Assembly (NCBI GenBank): GCA_033065855.1
Contig: JAVXUO010001465.1
Location: 1-64,000 of the forward strand
DNA: 64,000 bases
From: Escallonia rubra
Lineage: Eukaryota > Streptophyta > Magnoliopsida > Escalloniales > Escalloniaceae
Direction: 5' to 3'
Shown here: positions 25,001 through 40,000 of the stretch, piece by piece
How positions within the stretch are numbered: the first letter of the stretch is position 1
Layout of the letters: every line of letters starts with the position of its first letter
Translations under genes and position numbers: made by a program
The notes under the pieces: model-generated
The model's database searches: none
Told to the model about the DNA's origin: nothing
What the model saw: only the letters and a program-made list of their open reading frames with translations

Positions 25001-28000
25001 CCTTACTTTTAGCTGAATAAGCGGTCCAACTCATTTAGTAGTAACTGGCTCAAATTTATTGACCACTCCGTCACCTCAGCTCTAAGTACAACACTCGGTG
25101 GCAACTAACTCTACTTGACTGATAAAAACTGACAAAGGTCACCCCAAACCTTATTTGACCACTCCCTTCTTTAGAGTCACTATAGTCCATGTGTATCGAA
25201 AGAGATTAATAGCTATAACTTGACTATAGAGATTTGTCGGCTGAAAATGGTTCCAGTTCCGTCGCTTAGACACATTGTTAATTAACAATGTCCAAAGGTT
25301 TTTCGTATTCCCATTTGGGTCTTCTTTACGATAGATCAAAAGCTTGAGAAAGACAAGACCCGCAACGCTCAATCATAGTCCTTTTTTTATGCTAATTTGT
25401 TAATCCTCCACGAAAAGTAAGAAATTCCCCATATTTTGACAAAATATTTTTTTTGCGCGTCGGTGATATTCTTAGCTGTAGATGACTCCTTACTTTAGTC
25501 CATCTGCAATTCTACTTGATCAATGCCTTTTGAATATTATCGCAGATTCTTGCAGAAGGCAGCACTATGACTGGTTCTAGTGCTAAAGCAGAAAACAAAG
25601 TACGCCACACTCTGAGAGCTTATATGGCCTACATTTCCATGGTCTGAGTCACGGTTCACGATCCGATTGCTTGTCAAACTGAAGTTCACCTAAGGCTTGC
25701 TTCCATTCAAAAGAACCAAGCACACTGAATAGAGTCACTTCAAAGCAGAAATAAGTAAATGTGGGAATACTCGTATCTCTCGTGTATGCTCCAGATTTAG
25801 TCGGCTGATGTTTCAAAAGTTTTCTAGGCCCTAAGGTTGATTATTTTTGTAGCAAGCTGGGCTTGTGGAATGTATATGCTCAAGCTTGAGGGGGTGCTAG
25901 GCACACTAATTCCAGTCTAAAGAGCTTTTAGTCAACTTCAATTATGTTCAGTCACCCTCAGACAAACATATATGAACCATGAGTGGCCAGATCTAATTAG
26001 GTTGTCTTCTCTTTCTCCTTTTGTTCTTATCTCCACCTTTCGTGGTTCCAAGCATGCCAAATTAGGCCTCCATCTGAGTTTACGTCAATAAAACATGTGT
26101 ATATGTGTGTCCGTAATCAACCACAGATGCCACATGCACTGACAAAAGCTGGATAATCTTCAGGAATACTACTATAGCATATAAATGAGTCTGGCTAGTA
26201 AAAAGAGAAGGGAAGAATATTATGATAAATTAACTATATAATCAATCAAGATAATAATCATTTTGCCATCATGTCTGGGGATGGAGCGAATAATACAAAT
26301 GAATCGAGCATGCCATCATTTCCACCTCAAAATAACGATTTAAACGAGCAACACGACCAGAATGTGACACTATCATACTCCAAGATAGAATGGCTCACAA
26401 GAAGCTGATAGTATTCTGCCTCCCTTAAAAGCTCTGAATACTCAGACTCATTCAGCGTGGGGACTACACCATCCCTCAACCAATTTAAAATATGCCTAAA
26501 ATGCTTCCCATCCCTGTCCACGAAGACATATCCCTGCAAGAACAAGAGAATGTCAAACAGTTTTGTTTCATTCATAGAAAAAGTACAGAAAACTCTAGAC
26601 ACAATAGAGTGTACATATGTGGGCATCTATACCTTCTCAGAATCCTTGCAAATAGTGTGGCGACCACTAAACATGGCAGCAAGCATCGAATCAGGCTCCC
26701 GATGAGTCAATGTATCAAACGTTGTGCAAAATTTCTTCCCTCCTGAAGAACCAATATAACATGCAAAATAGTCAGTTTGTGCTAAAGAACCATCAACTAC
26801 AAACACTCCCAAGGATTCAGATATTTACGCATATTTACCTACGTCTACACTTTCTGGCAGAATTTTTTGAGCTTTACATGCACCTTCTGACACAACAAGA
26901 TCACCAGTAATTATCCCTCCGTTTCATAATTTATCCCCTTTGATTTGCGAAATTCTAGAATAGAATCTGAACGTGTCAACATTGAGTTTACTCGTTCTTT
27001 TTTTACTTAAACAACACTATATGATTGACATCCGTTTTTTGAGTTTAATTCAGTGTTTAGATATTCAGATCCTACCTTTGAAACTCGTGAAAGTCAAAAG
27101 ACACAAAAATTATGAAATGGAGGAAGTATTTCAATGGATACTATGATGTAGGTTGGACGGACCTTACAAAGGGTATATAAGGCTGTCCTACAAGCTGGTA
27201 TGGTGGGCTAGGGCTTATATCTGTAGGGTTTGTGATTAAGAGGCTAAAGTTAGGTTTTAGGATTTAAAGGGATATATTCTTGGGGCTGTTTCGGGTGATG
27301 TGGACAATACCCGAGGACAGTGTTTTGGTGTTTATATCTTTAAACAAACAAGGAAAGAATACTAACAAACCCTTAGATTCTCACGACGGCCTTCTAGGAG
27401 TTTCACCTAGAAGAGATGCAATGGAGTATCACCGCCAAAAGAACACAAAAGCTGCAGTAATTATAGTACTCCACTAATCCCAATAGCTCTTACCATGCTT
27501 GTTTATATAGACAAAACAAAAGAGACATTTCCTAGTAAGTAAAGGGCTCCTATCTAGAACCTGCCTATTAAACAAACTAAAGACTCAACTAATGACAAAA
27601 GCAATCTGAAAATATAGGAATTGTCAAAAAATGGACCTAATAACAAAAGGACTTAAAAATAAAGTAACTTCTAATCTGCCTTAAATTACTCAAAAGACCT
27701 AAATACCCTTTGCTTGAAAATCTGCACCATCAATTCCCCCGCCTTAAAAGAACTCCACTCTTCAAGTTTTGAAACTTGATCAAACTTGCAGACTTCGGGA
27801 TTAAACTTCTCAAAATCTGTTGCAGTAATCCATGTGCATTCCAAGAGTGGTTTACCACGCCACTTCACCAAAATTTGCGATAACTCCCATTTTGTGTTGA
27901 AACAACCTAATCTTCAATGACGTGCTCAATCTCCGGAAGCGATTTTGAAGTTGGAGGTACTTTGATGCTCTGATTACTAGCTTCCTCATCTTGATGTCCT

Positions 28001-31000
28001 CGATAGAGGTTTTCCCCATTGAATATAGGACTACTTGGGTTTGAGAATATAGGACTACTTGGGTTTCACTACTCTGAACGGACCAGCTTGTTTAGAATGT
28101 AACTTTTGGTATGTACCACCGAGAATCCGTTCTGGTCCTAGCCGTACCATGACTAAATCACGCTCCTTGAATTGTAGAAAGCTTTTATGCACGTCTGCTC
28201 CTTGCTTGTACTATTTGTTGTTAGGATCTATTCCCCTGTGCACTTCTTCATGAATATCGTGAATGTGTTGCGCCAAAGGGCCAGCATTTTCACTAATTCA
28301 AAAGGTTAGAGGCTATTTTACATGGACACTTCAAAATGCGTAAAGAATCTGTGGCAGACACACTTGACATGGGTATGGGACATGTATCCGACACATCTCA
28401 TAGAATATGCTACTAGAAACACTATCTTACATGTTTCTCTTACTTCTTTATTTCTCTAAGATGAGATAAGTATTTAATTAACACAATGTGCATTACTTAA
28501 GTTACCATATTACCTTAAGAACAAATAACAATAGATATAAACTTTTTGTCGTGTCCCCCTGTGTTGAGTTTTAAAAATTAGGCGAATCCTACCCGGACAC
28601 TCATACCGAGTCCATGTAACAAGGGTTATAGGTAAGGGTGCCAGGTCCATGGGCTGCCTAGGCTTCAATCCATATGCAACTTCAAAAGGAGAAGATCTTG
28701 AAGTGCAATTTACAGAACTGTTGAAAGCAATTTCAGCTTGCGGCAAAATACTGTACCAAGTTGCGATATTATCATTAACAAGAGAATGCAATAGACTATC
28801 GAACTACAGTTGACAACCTTGGTTTGACCATCCGTTTGGGGATGAAAAAAGCTCGAGAACATTAGTTCAGTACCCAATTTGGTCCATAACATTTTTGAAA
28901 TAACTCAAACTTTACATCACGTCGAAAACAATGGACTTAGGAAGCCCTTGCAAGCGAACTCCTTCCTTGGAGTACAAATCAGCCACGTAAGAAGCATCAG
29001 AAGCCTTCTTACAAAGTATAAATTGAGCCATTTTGAAAACACAATCCACCACAACAAATATAGAATCAAAGCCCCGTTTTATTCTACGCAATCCTAGCAC
29101 AAAATGCTTAAGTCTTCTTACGGTCGATCTGGAGTAGGCAATGGTGTATACAAGCCGGTATTTTGCTAAAACCCTTTCCCCATTGACAAGCTCCACATTG
29201 TTTGATGCCTTTCCATACATCCTTCTTTAAGCTTGATCAAAACAATCTATCCTCCACCATGGCAATAGTCTTATCACGACTAAAACACCCTCCCAAAACT
29301 TCCCCATGAAGCTCCCATTTCACATAATCTCCAAGGGAGGTTCTTGGCAAGCATAATCGGCTTTTATAAAACTAATATCCATCCAAAAGCTGAAAATCAG
29401 CTTGCTGGCCGGCGGAACCATCAAGAAGAGAAGAGTATATACTTCCGAAATTCACGTAGTCAGAGTAACAACGCTTCAACAACTCGGAGCCCGTTAGTGA
29501 CAGACATATTTACTAAGAGAGAGGTTTTCCCACCAAGTGCATCAGCCACTTTACTCTCTACTCCTGCCCGGTGCTTCAGTCTGAAGTTGTATTGCTGAAG
29601 ATAGTTACTCCAATTGGCACGTTTCAAACTTACATGCTTTTGACAGTTAAGATACTGCAATGCTTCGTGATCCGATATAACAAATTCCCAGTGAATCAGA
29701 TTATAATGCCAATGCTAAAGGGACTGAACCACTGCACAAAAATCAACATCGTAGGTAGAGTATCTCTTCTTAACATCATTTAGCTTCTCGCTAAAAGAGG
29801 CCATAGGATGTCCTTTTTGGCTAAGGACAGCCTCAATCACCACATGAGATGTGTCACAAATAACCTCAAGAGACTTTATCAAAATCTGGTATGCGTAGAA
29901 CTGGATTTGTAATCATCTTGGGGTTGATCTCTTCAAATGCCTTGCTTGTTGCCCTTGTCCAAATAAATGGACCGAATTTCACACATTCTGTTATTGGTGC
30001 AATAAAGGTACTAAAGTTTCAAATAAACCGGCGGTAGAATGTAGCCAATCCATGAAATTTTCATACTTCATGTACATTAGACGGGATGGCCCAATCAAAA
30101 GTAGCTTTAACCTTGTCCGGATCAGCTTCAATGCTTTTGATAGAGACAACAAAACCCAAGAACACAACACTGGAACTCATGAAGGTACACTCCCTCAAAT
30201 TCAGGAAGAGGTCTTTATCCTTAAGAACTTCCAAAAAAGGCTAAATTGTTCTTAGTGTTGCTCATGAGATCAACTATAGATAAGGATGTTAGCGAGATAG
30301 ACAACTACAAGCTTTCCAACGAAAGGAAGCATAGCCTGTGTCATAAGCCTTATGAAAGTGCTCGGAGCATTAGTTAGACCAAACGCATGACTAACCATTG
30401 ACATAAACCATTTTTGGTCTTAAAAGCTGTTGTCCATTCATCTCCGGACGCATACCTATTTGGTGTTATCCGCTTTTCAAATCAAGCTTCAAGAAAATTA
30501 CTGTTCCCATCATCATGTTTGACATGTCATCAGAGTCTAGACCGGTATTCAATACTGATCTTATTGATTACACGGCTGCCCACATCCATACGACATGACT
30601 GTCTTCTTTGGGGTTAGCAAAACAGGCACCCCACAAGGACTTAGGCTCTCAAGAATAAATCCTTTAGCTAATAACTCATCAACCTGCCTTCTCAGCTAGT
30701 CGTGCTCTTTTGGGATCATGCAATAAGTTGGCAAATTAGGTAAAACTGAACCCAGGACCAAATCAATCGCATGTTAAATGCCACTCGTGGGAGGTGGTTG
30801 CTTTGGTAAATTGTCAAGGATTAAATCAAAAATTTCAAGAAGGATGCTTTTCACTCCAATTGATTGTTCCACAACTGCTTTCACTGGTTGAGCTACTTCA
30901 TGCACCAAAAAAGCGAACATAACATTTTCTTCTTTACTAGCTTTTTCAAAGGCATGTACGTTCAGGATCTGTAGTTGTGCCTTTTCACAAGTGGATTACA

Positions 31001-34000
31001 CCTTAGAGTTTCCTTCATAGGTCAAAGGACTTTGTATGCCGTTGTGCTTCGGAGTACAACTGTTCTTATAACCATCGTGCTGCACCATATGATCAAGAAG
31101 CCACGGTCTTCACAAGCAACATAGGGCCAACTTTCATTGCAGGACATCAAAACACATAGATTGTTCAAAATCTTTGATGATTAGAAATGTAACCCAACGA
31201 CGACAATTTATTGGGTTTGAAGTATCATTCACCTAAGCGACCCTATGAGGACTCCCTTGCTTTTCCATCTTCATACCAAGCTTGATTTCAAGCTGTTGTG
31301 AAGCTACATTCAAACTGCTGTCTCAATCGATAATAATAATGCAAATTCTCCTTGACAAGAGACTTGGGTGTGAAAAATATTAGTGCAACGCCATTCCTCT
31401 CCTCCGCCTTCAGAACTGTTAACAATTGTCTCATAACAAGCGTCACAATAATGAGCATCTTAGCTTTGTGTTTCAGTACATTTCGCATCTTATTCAGGCA
31501 TAGTTGAGCCAGCGGCTCTTTCATTACAAACACGCAAGCAATTAGATGGACAAACAACAGGAAAATGACAGCGACCACCACACTTGTTAGCATAGTTCGG
31601 TAATCTTATATTGTTTTAAATCACATGGAGTCTTTCCTTTATCCGTATCACCATACGTCGGACTCAAAACACGCTGGTTGCTGCCCCTCCCAGGAGGTTG
31701 GTTAGAGTGTTCGGTAACATTGCATAGGGCAAGGTTGCTAGTGCCACGACTAGTAGAAGGCGGTGTTGTATTAAAACCTGGTCACCTTAATGATCGAATT
31801 TTATGCGCTTCCTCAATTTTGAGAGCAAACTAATACGCGTCATCAAAGGTAACATGAGTGTGGCTGCCATCTCGATTTCTGTTCTCAGGCCAGATTTATA
31901 ACAGCAGCAAGTTGACCGGAAGTTTCCTTCACAGTGTTTTGAATTGTAAACTCATGAAACTCCTGTGTCTTCTTCAACCGCCCTACTACCCTGCTTAAGA
32001 GAAAACATCTTTTAAGTACAAAGCTTTCTCATAGCAGGCAGGAAAAAGTGTCCTTCCATCTTTAGCTTTATCATATAAAACACGTATCAATAGGTGGTTG
32101 ATCAGTTCTGGAAAGCAAATCCTCAATGCCATGCTACCACAAGTGGGCAGCACGCTTCAATTTTGCCTTCACAAACCAAACTTTCTTGTTTTCGGGCATA
32201 AAGTGCCACTCAAAGTAATCTTCCATGGATATAGCCATCGGATTGAGTTCTTCATAAAATTCAACAACTTCAAGACATAGCTTCTTCGTCACATCATCAG
32301 GCACCTCAATGTTTTCATGCCGCACCCCTCGATTTCCCACTATAACCTTGACCTTCACGCTCATTTGTGGCCTTGTAGTAGAGCGTTTATCATCGTCGTC
32401 GTCATCATCAGATCCAGCCTCAACATTCTTACTACATTGACCTTTTTTAAGACCTTTAGTATGTCTTTGAATCGCCGATTGATGTTTGCAAACTCTTCTT
32501 CATACCTCTGGAGTGAGCTTTGAATAGCAAAAATTCTTCTATCAAAGAACTTGCATTGTGGCAGCTAGAATTGTGTTTGGAGCACAAAATATTATACATC
32601 TTACCAATCGTTAACTGCATACAACTTGATACCAGGAACTTCCTTCCCTGGAAAATTGATGTAGGACGGACCTCACTAAGGCTATGTAAGGCTGTCCTAC
32701 AAGCTGATAGGTGGGCTAGGGCTTCAATATGTTAGGGATTGTGATTAAGAACCTAGAATTAGGGATTAGGATTTATATGGATGTACTTTGGGGTTCTCTG
32801 AACAATCCCCGAAAAGGTGTTTAGGTGTTTGTATCTTCAAACAAACAAGGAAAGAATAACAAACAATAATAAAACCTTAGATTCTCACTAAGGCCTTCTA
32901 GGAATCTCACTAAGAAGAGATTCAATGGAGTCTCACCACTTAAAGAAAGCAAAAGTGCATTAATAGTACTACTCAAGTTGTCCCAATAGCTCTTAAAATT
33001 ACTTATTTATATAGACGGGAAAAAAAAAAAAGAGACCTTTCCAGTAAGCAAAGCATACCTATATTCTCGAACCTACCAGATGGTTTAAACTAGAGACTCA
33101 ACTAATGACAAAAGCAATCTGAATATATAGTAAATACCATAAACAAGAAGTAATAACAAAAGGACTTCAAAATAAAGTATATCTAATCTCTGCCTTCATT
33201 TACTCAAAAGACCTAAATACAAACTTCGCTCGGAAATCTGCACCATCATACTAACAACCCGTTTGGTTACCATGATCTTTGTTTTCATTTCCTCCCTTTT
33301 AACTCTGGTGTTTGTTTACAAGTTCTAGACCCCATTTTGGAAAACACCAACGTCATTCCTATTTAGCAATTCCCCCCCACCCCACGACCCACCAACTTCA
33401 CACACCACTGTTTCCAGTTCTCTGCCCCTCTCCACTAATTGCAAGCAACCCTCCCCGCCATGACGACAACCTTCAAATCAGGCTAGAACGACCACCACAA
33501 CCTTTTTTTGTTACTGAACTTCTCTTCAAGTCAGCAGCCACACCACCTCCGCCTCAACCATCACGCTAACGCACTGCAACCATCACCATTGCTATACCCA
33601 CCACCATACACCGCAACAATAGTTTGTTTTTGCTGTACTCTCTGCATTTTTTCACAGATTGGCAGCAGATCTGAGTTCACTTGACCTTCATGTGAATCTG
33701 AGCCATAGGGTTTTGAAAGTGAAAAAAGATGATCTTACATTTGTCGTGATTAGAATTCAACAGGTCGTGTTTACTGAGTTATAGGGGCCGTGCACCCTGG
33801 GTGCTGAATAATGGCGAGGAAACGTGCAACCGAGGCCGTCATCGCATGGTGGTGATGGGGGGTTGACGCTTGCGGTAGTGGTCGGTGTTCAGCGGAGTGG
33901 CTGTGTTGGGTGGTTGACGCTTGCGGTAGTGGCGCTAGTGGGGATGAGTTGCGAACTGCTGGTGGCGGTGGTGGTGGGGATTGTGGTGGTAGTGTTATGG

Positions 34001-37000
34001 CAGGGAGGGTTTCGCACTCGAGGTTTAAGAAGAGGATTTCGTGCTTTTAGAAAGGGTAACCAAACAATGCTTGGCAATTGCTTATGAAAATGTGAAAAGG
34101 CATGTTTCCATATTTTCAAAGACATGAACCTAGAATGAAGAAAAGGGTAACCAAATGGGAGTCAAGCAACTAACACGTTAATGCCTTCTTTTTTTCCCGG
34201 GAAAATGTCCTTCGCTCATTATTTAAGCTCAAACAAATACAACCTATTACATGGGTACACCAATTATTACCTACATCAAACAAACCTAAGCAAGGAAATA
34301 AACCAGTTTCACTGCAATATTGTCTCAAATATGTCCCAGGTTATGCCAAACTGCCTATTGACTGCATTTTCTTATTGAGGTTGCTAGCTAAGGACCCTTA
34401 GCATGGTCCTCTCTTGGGCCCCAGAGCATCAGCATTTTTCTGGCCAGCTTGAAAAACTCTAGTATTTCGCTCAAGGCCAAACTGTATATAGACGGACTGC
34501 CAAGGCCAGTTTACTTAGTCATGAACAAAAATGGTTGTGAGCTTTCTGCAACAATTGAGACCAGGTAGTTGCATTATGTACCATATAATCTCTGAAACGC
34601 CAGGTGCCATATAGCGGTGGTATAAGGACAGTAGACAAAGATATGATATAAAGTCTTTTGATGTTGTAAATATAGAGGACAAAAATCATCAACTAAAATG
34701 TCCGCGTTACCACGCGCATTTAAGAGGTGAATTGCTCATTCAAAGGATCACAAGCAATCCGACTATTGGGAAAGTACAGTTTATCAATGGCAGCCTTCGG
34801 TAGAAGTCCAGATTGGGTTATAACAACCAACTCAAATCGACTCGTGTAACAACCTGGTCCACAGCCCCACAAGGCAATGTCTCCCTCAAAAGGGCTAGCG
34901 AAAGTAGGAATTTATGAGTTCATGCGAAAAGTCTCATAAGGCCAATAACAAAGTATCCCACATCGATATCCCATATCCAATCTGGATATCACATTCTCCC
35001 ACCTTTATGCCCGAGCATCCTCGCTAAGGCCCAAACTCAACATTATTTACACATAGCCAAGAAACTTCTTCTCTAGCCATTGTTGGCTAATACCAGCAGC
35101 CTAAGAAGCATGGATTCTGGTGCGGATGTTGATGCGATACGGTTGCAGATACGCGGATATGTCATTTTTTCAAAAAATGGGATACGGGTGAGGGAATACG
35201 GCAAAAATTTATTAACATATATTATTTGTATGTAACAAAAATAATGTTATTTTAGACAAACAATAAGATATTTTGATAATTTGGTGGGCTGCTTTAGAAA
35301 TATTGAAAGTGCATAGCCAAGTATGACAAAGTTTGTAGAAGTTCTATTAATTTTTAAAAGTAGTGGGGCTATTTTGAAAGATTGTTAATAGAGCTGGGAG
35401 TTACACATAATAAACATAAAGTTTGATAGAAACCCTATGTCCTTATCTTATAACACAGCCGTTAGAGACATGGAAAACATCGACAGCAAGGAGGGCCCAT
35501 CACCTCTCATGCGGGAAGTCCCTGGCCGGTCGCCTCTCCTGAAAGTCCCTCTCCAGTCACCTCTCCTGTCGGAAGACCCTCGACGCTCCGGCAGACTTAT
35601 TTCTTCTCTTCTCCTTCTTCTTATCCTTCTTCCCTTTCTTTCTCTCCTTCTTCTTCTTCTTCTTCTTCTTCTTCTTCTACTCTCTGCCAAAAAACCTTGG
35701 GTCCATGTCCGAGCCGCACCCAGATTCAGAAAATTAATTGGAAAAAAAATAGTTTCGGACACTCACCCATGCCACACCCAACGCGCACCCAGTGTCGGTG
35801 CTTCTCCCAGACTTCCGCACCAGTGCTTCACAGCCAACAGCCCAACCAGATGAGCCCTGATTCGAGTCTACCTTCGTGTCCCAAAAGTAGAGGTGTCAAA
35901 AGGGCCGGGCGGCCCGCGGGCTGGCCCGGCCCGGCCCGTTTTTTGGCCCTGCCCTTCACGTGAACAGTGACGGCCCACTTCTTTAGGGCTCTGGACCAGG
36001 CCACATAATCCCAAAAAATTATCAAGGCCCGGCCCGGCCCTAAAAAGCCAGGGTCAGGCCCTAAAAAATGGGCCGGTTTCGGGCCAGCCCGTTTTTTAGG
36101 GCTAAAAAGGGGGGGGAAATCTGATTTGAAATTGATGAAGCCAGCAAGATAAGGGCCTAAAAAGGGTTAGAGAAAGGGCCTAAAATGGGCCAGATTTAGG
36201 GCCGAAAAGGGGCTGAATTCCGGGCCAAAATCGGCCCTAAATCTGGCCCGATTCAGCCCCTTTTTGGCCCTAAATTTGGCCCGATTTTTAGGCCCTTTTT
36301 CGGCCCTAAATCTGGCCCATTTTAGGCCCTTTCTCTAGCCCTTTTTAGGCCCTTATCTTGCTGGCTTCATCAATTTCAAATCAGATTTTCCCCCCCCCTC
36401 CCCCAACGGCCATATTCCCCATTATTTCCCTAAATTCCACTTTTACCCCCCAACAACAATATAACGGCTAGTTTGGGGGGTATTTTCGTCCAACTTAATT
36501 TTTTCAACTCTTTTAAAGTTTTTTACACTCTTACCCTCCCCAACAACTATAAACGGATAGTTTTAAGGGGCATTTTGGTCTTTTGTGAACTTTCAAAAAT
36601 CTATAAATTCACACCCTTTCTTTCTAATTTTTCACACCAATCTTCTTACTCTCTCTTATCTCAACATTCTACATTTCTACAAGCTTTGCTACTATTTTCC
36701 TCTCCAACTACTACTCTTGCTAATTATTACTCACTAATTTGTACTCTTGCTAATTACTACTCTCGTTTACTAATTACTACTTTTCCTATATTCTAATTAC
36801 TAACCTACTTCTTTCATTAATTTGTTACTCTCTAATTCTTTTGTTTACTAATTAGTAATTAGCGCATTCTTATTTATTAATTACTATTACCAAATTCTTT
36901 TTAATTACTAACTTTCTCCAATTTTGAGTTACTAATTACTCTTATTCGTTAGTTACTCTTTAATTCTTTTTAATTGTTATTTCTAATTAGTAATTATTGC

Positions 37001-40000
37001 TCTTATTCCTGCATTTAGTTTAATATTACTATTTTTATTTTCCAATCTAGTAAAAAAGTTTAGCATCAAATATGTCTGGAATACTAAAGAAATTCAGGCG
37101 TGGATCATCATCACGAAAAACATCATCATCATCACAAACACCACCACCAGCACAAGCTCCACCGTCACGGTCATCACAAACACCAATCCAAGCACCACCA
37201 CAACCATTCGTTCCTGGACGAATGAGTACAGGTTGTATGATAGATACCCAAGCCAATTGGGAGTTCAATTAAAATATTCCAGATTTTGAATACACACCTT
37301 CACAAGACCCCCCGCATTATAGTCAAGGACGCAGCTCGGTTGGCGAAGCTACTACTCTGTGGCATAATGTTAACCCGATGGGCAGTCGTGATGGAGAAGG
37401 GCCGAGCAATACTTCCAATAGTCAGCCAGAAGTCCAAAAGGTGGAAAAAAAAAAAAGCCGAGTGTTGGAATCATTTTGATGAAATTACGGTGGACAGCGC
37501 CCGAAAAGCTCGATGTAAGTACTGTACTAAATTATTTACCACTGGTTCTGGTAATGGACATCTTAACAGGCATTACCCTATGTGTGCACCTCGAAGCGGC
37601 CACGTCGAACCTAGCCAAACGCAGTTATCCTTTGGCGGTAAGTTATTTGTTTATAATCAGCGAGAACAAAGAAACGGTCTCGCTGAATTTGTTATTCATG
37701 ATGAACAAGCCTTTAGTTTTGCCGATAATCCTAAACACTCTAGATATATGAACACCTACGTGCAACCTTTGTACAAAAAGGTTACACGAAACACCACTAG
37801 ATCCGATGCACTCCGGCAGTATTATGCTGCTAAAGCACGCTTGATTGACTATTTCGATCATTTTGACGGTAGAGTTAGTCTTACTTATGATATTTGGCAA
37901 TCTCCGTTTACTTTTGTTAGTTATGCTTGTGTGACGGCCCATTAGATTGATGTTGATTGGGTTATGAACAAAAGAATCATCGCATTCGAACTATTTCCTT
38001 TTCCGCATGATGCAAATAATGTAACTAGTATTATAATTAATGCATGTACCACATTTAAAATAAAGAATAAGATTATGAGTGTTAGTTTTGATAATGCTTC
38101 TAATAATAAAGCTGCTGTTGCAGCTTTAAAGGACACGCTTTAACCTGTACTTAATGGTGAATTATTTCATGTTCGCTGTGTTTGTCACATTATTAATTTA
38201 ATTGTTCAAGATGGTTTAGCTGCTGCAAGAGATATTCTTCTCAAAATGAGGGGTATGACAGCGTATGTTAATAGTTCAGGTCCGAGAACACAACACTTTA
38301 AAACGTTGTGTGTTCATTACAATATGCCTCGCAGGAGACCACTTACAGATGTGGCCCACAGGTGAAACTCTACATACCATATGCTTTTACATATTCTGGC
38401 ATATAAAGAAGTCTATACGCATTATCTACTAACCTCGTTCCCAGCCGGCTTGCCAACTCAGGAGGAATGGCAGATGGCTACATACCTATCTGAATTTTTG
38501 GAGGTATTTTACACGTCTACCAACTTATTGTCTGGTACGTACTATCCCACCTCTCCTATCGCTATAATAGAAATCCTCAAGATGGCTACAATGTTAACAA
38601 AATGGAGATATATAGGATCCTTTCAACAAATAGTAGAAGAGATGGATAAAAATTTTAATAAATATTGGAAGAAATTGCCTGTTATTTTTGTTGTGGCTAC
38701 TTGTTTAAATCCTAGGTTAAAGTTGCATGGCGTGAATGTGTCGATACAAGAGATTGCAAGACTAATGAACTACACACAAGAGGACACAACTACACTCACA
38801 ACGAAAGTGAGTAAGAAATTTGAGGATCTGTTCAACCTCTATAATAGTTCCGCTGACGTGCGCGGGCGAGTTTCATCATCGACTGGTGAGATGTATTATG
38901 CGTCATACCTTAAGGGCCTCGAACATCTAGTAGCAAGACAACTACCAGGTGAAGGTACTTCTAATACGGCAGGTTCGTCTACTTTTTCCTCTTTTAATGA
39001 GATTGGTTTATATTCCAATTCTAATCATTATGCTAATTTATCGATGCAAGAACAGGTTGATTTTAATTTGTTAGGTTTTTTGAAACAAAATCAAAACATG
39101 TATAGAACTTTAGCCCAAATTGCACGGGATGTACTGCCGGTGCAAGCCTCCACGGTTGCTTCAGAGTCGGCATTTTCAGCGAGCGGGAGGGTTTTGGATG
39201 ACAGGAGGAGTCGGCTTAACCCCGAGTCGCTCGAGCTATGTGTATGTTGGAAGGATTATCTTGACGCGAAATATCGCGAGCAAGATAAATTGATTGATGA
39301 TAGAAAGAGCAGTGACTCGGACGTTGAAATACTTGCAGATGATTAGGTAATTTCTTTTTATTTTCCATTTCCCAAGTTTTAGAATAATTTATTTCACAAT
39401 ATATATATATATGAAAAAATATATTGCTTGTAAAATATGAAAAAATATCTATCTTGCTTGTAAAAACCTATTCGATATATATATATCCAGTAGGTTTTTA
39501 CAAGCAAGATAGATATTTTTTCATATTTTACTAGCAATATATTTTTTTTTTTTTTTTTATATATATATATAGATATGTATATATTTATATATATATATAT
39601 ATAAGTATTTACAAGCAAGATAGATATTTTTTCATATATATAAAAAAAAATAGGTAACTTCGCCTGTTTGTTTACAAGCAGCTGGTCGCAAGCCCAAATA
39701 AAAGGAGGAGGGCCTATGAATAAATTTATCTTCAATTTAACTCCATCAGTTTGAATATTTGAATGCTATAAATATTTATTGTATACACATATATTACTCC
39801 ATATATGTGTGTGTGCCTAGGGATTTTTAGTTGTTTTATTTGCTTGTATACACATATATGTGGTAATATATATACGCTAATTATTAAATTATAATTTGCT
39901 TACATAATAACAAGAAATTATGTCAATTAAAGTATTTAATTTGAATAACAAGAAATTTTTAAAAAAAAAGGATAGGGCCCGGGCCCGGCCCTAAATATAG

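Larger units (their letters stand above)
27144..33248 (-). mobile_element. Complete but dead Ty3/gypsy LTR retrotransposon (chromodomain type) in FIP2 intron 1
   Basis: TACTA at 27139-27143 and 33249-33253 is the 5-bp duplication. LTRs lie at 27144-27732 and 32657-33248 (about 590 bp each) and read TGATGGTGC...CTACATCA on the minus strand. The polypurine tract is just right of 27732 (AAGGCGGGGGAAT on the minus strand). A TGGTATCAAG-type primer site complementary to initiator tRNA-Met lies near 32625-32636, some 20 bases inside the 5' LTR. The LTRs differ by many substitutions and small indels, so the insertion is old. Coding order on the minus strand is gag, protease, reverse transcriptase, RNase H, integrase, chromodomain. 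It shares the transcriptional orientation of the host gene. Confidence 0.93.

Noticed and set aside
26750..27130. FIP2 exon 1 just upstream of exon 2
   Set aside because: No ATG frame ending in a phase-1 LNIG before a donor is found here. The exon at 40983-41028 fits sequence, phase and family.
33312..34125. His/Pro/Thr-rich and Val/Gly-rich frames
   Set aside because: Composition of the element core; mirrored on the other strand.
35437..35853. Frames rich in Leu (plus) and Arg (minus)
   Set aside because: Created by the CTT microsatellite in the MITE 35102-35833.
39394..39735. 113-residue Ile/Tyr-rich minus-strand frame
   Set aside because: Arises from TA and foldback repeats in the hAT 3' region.
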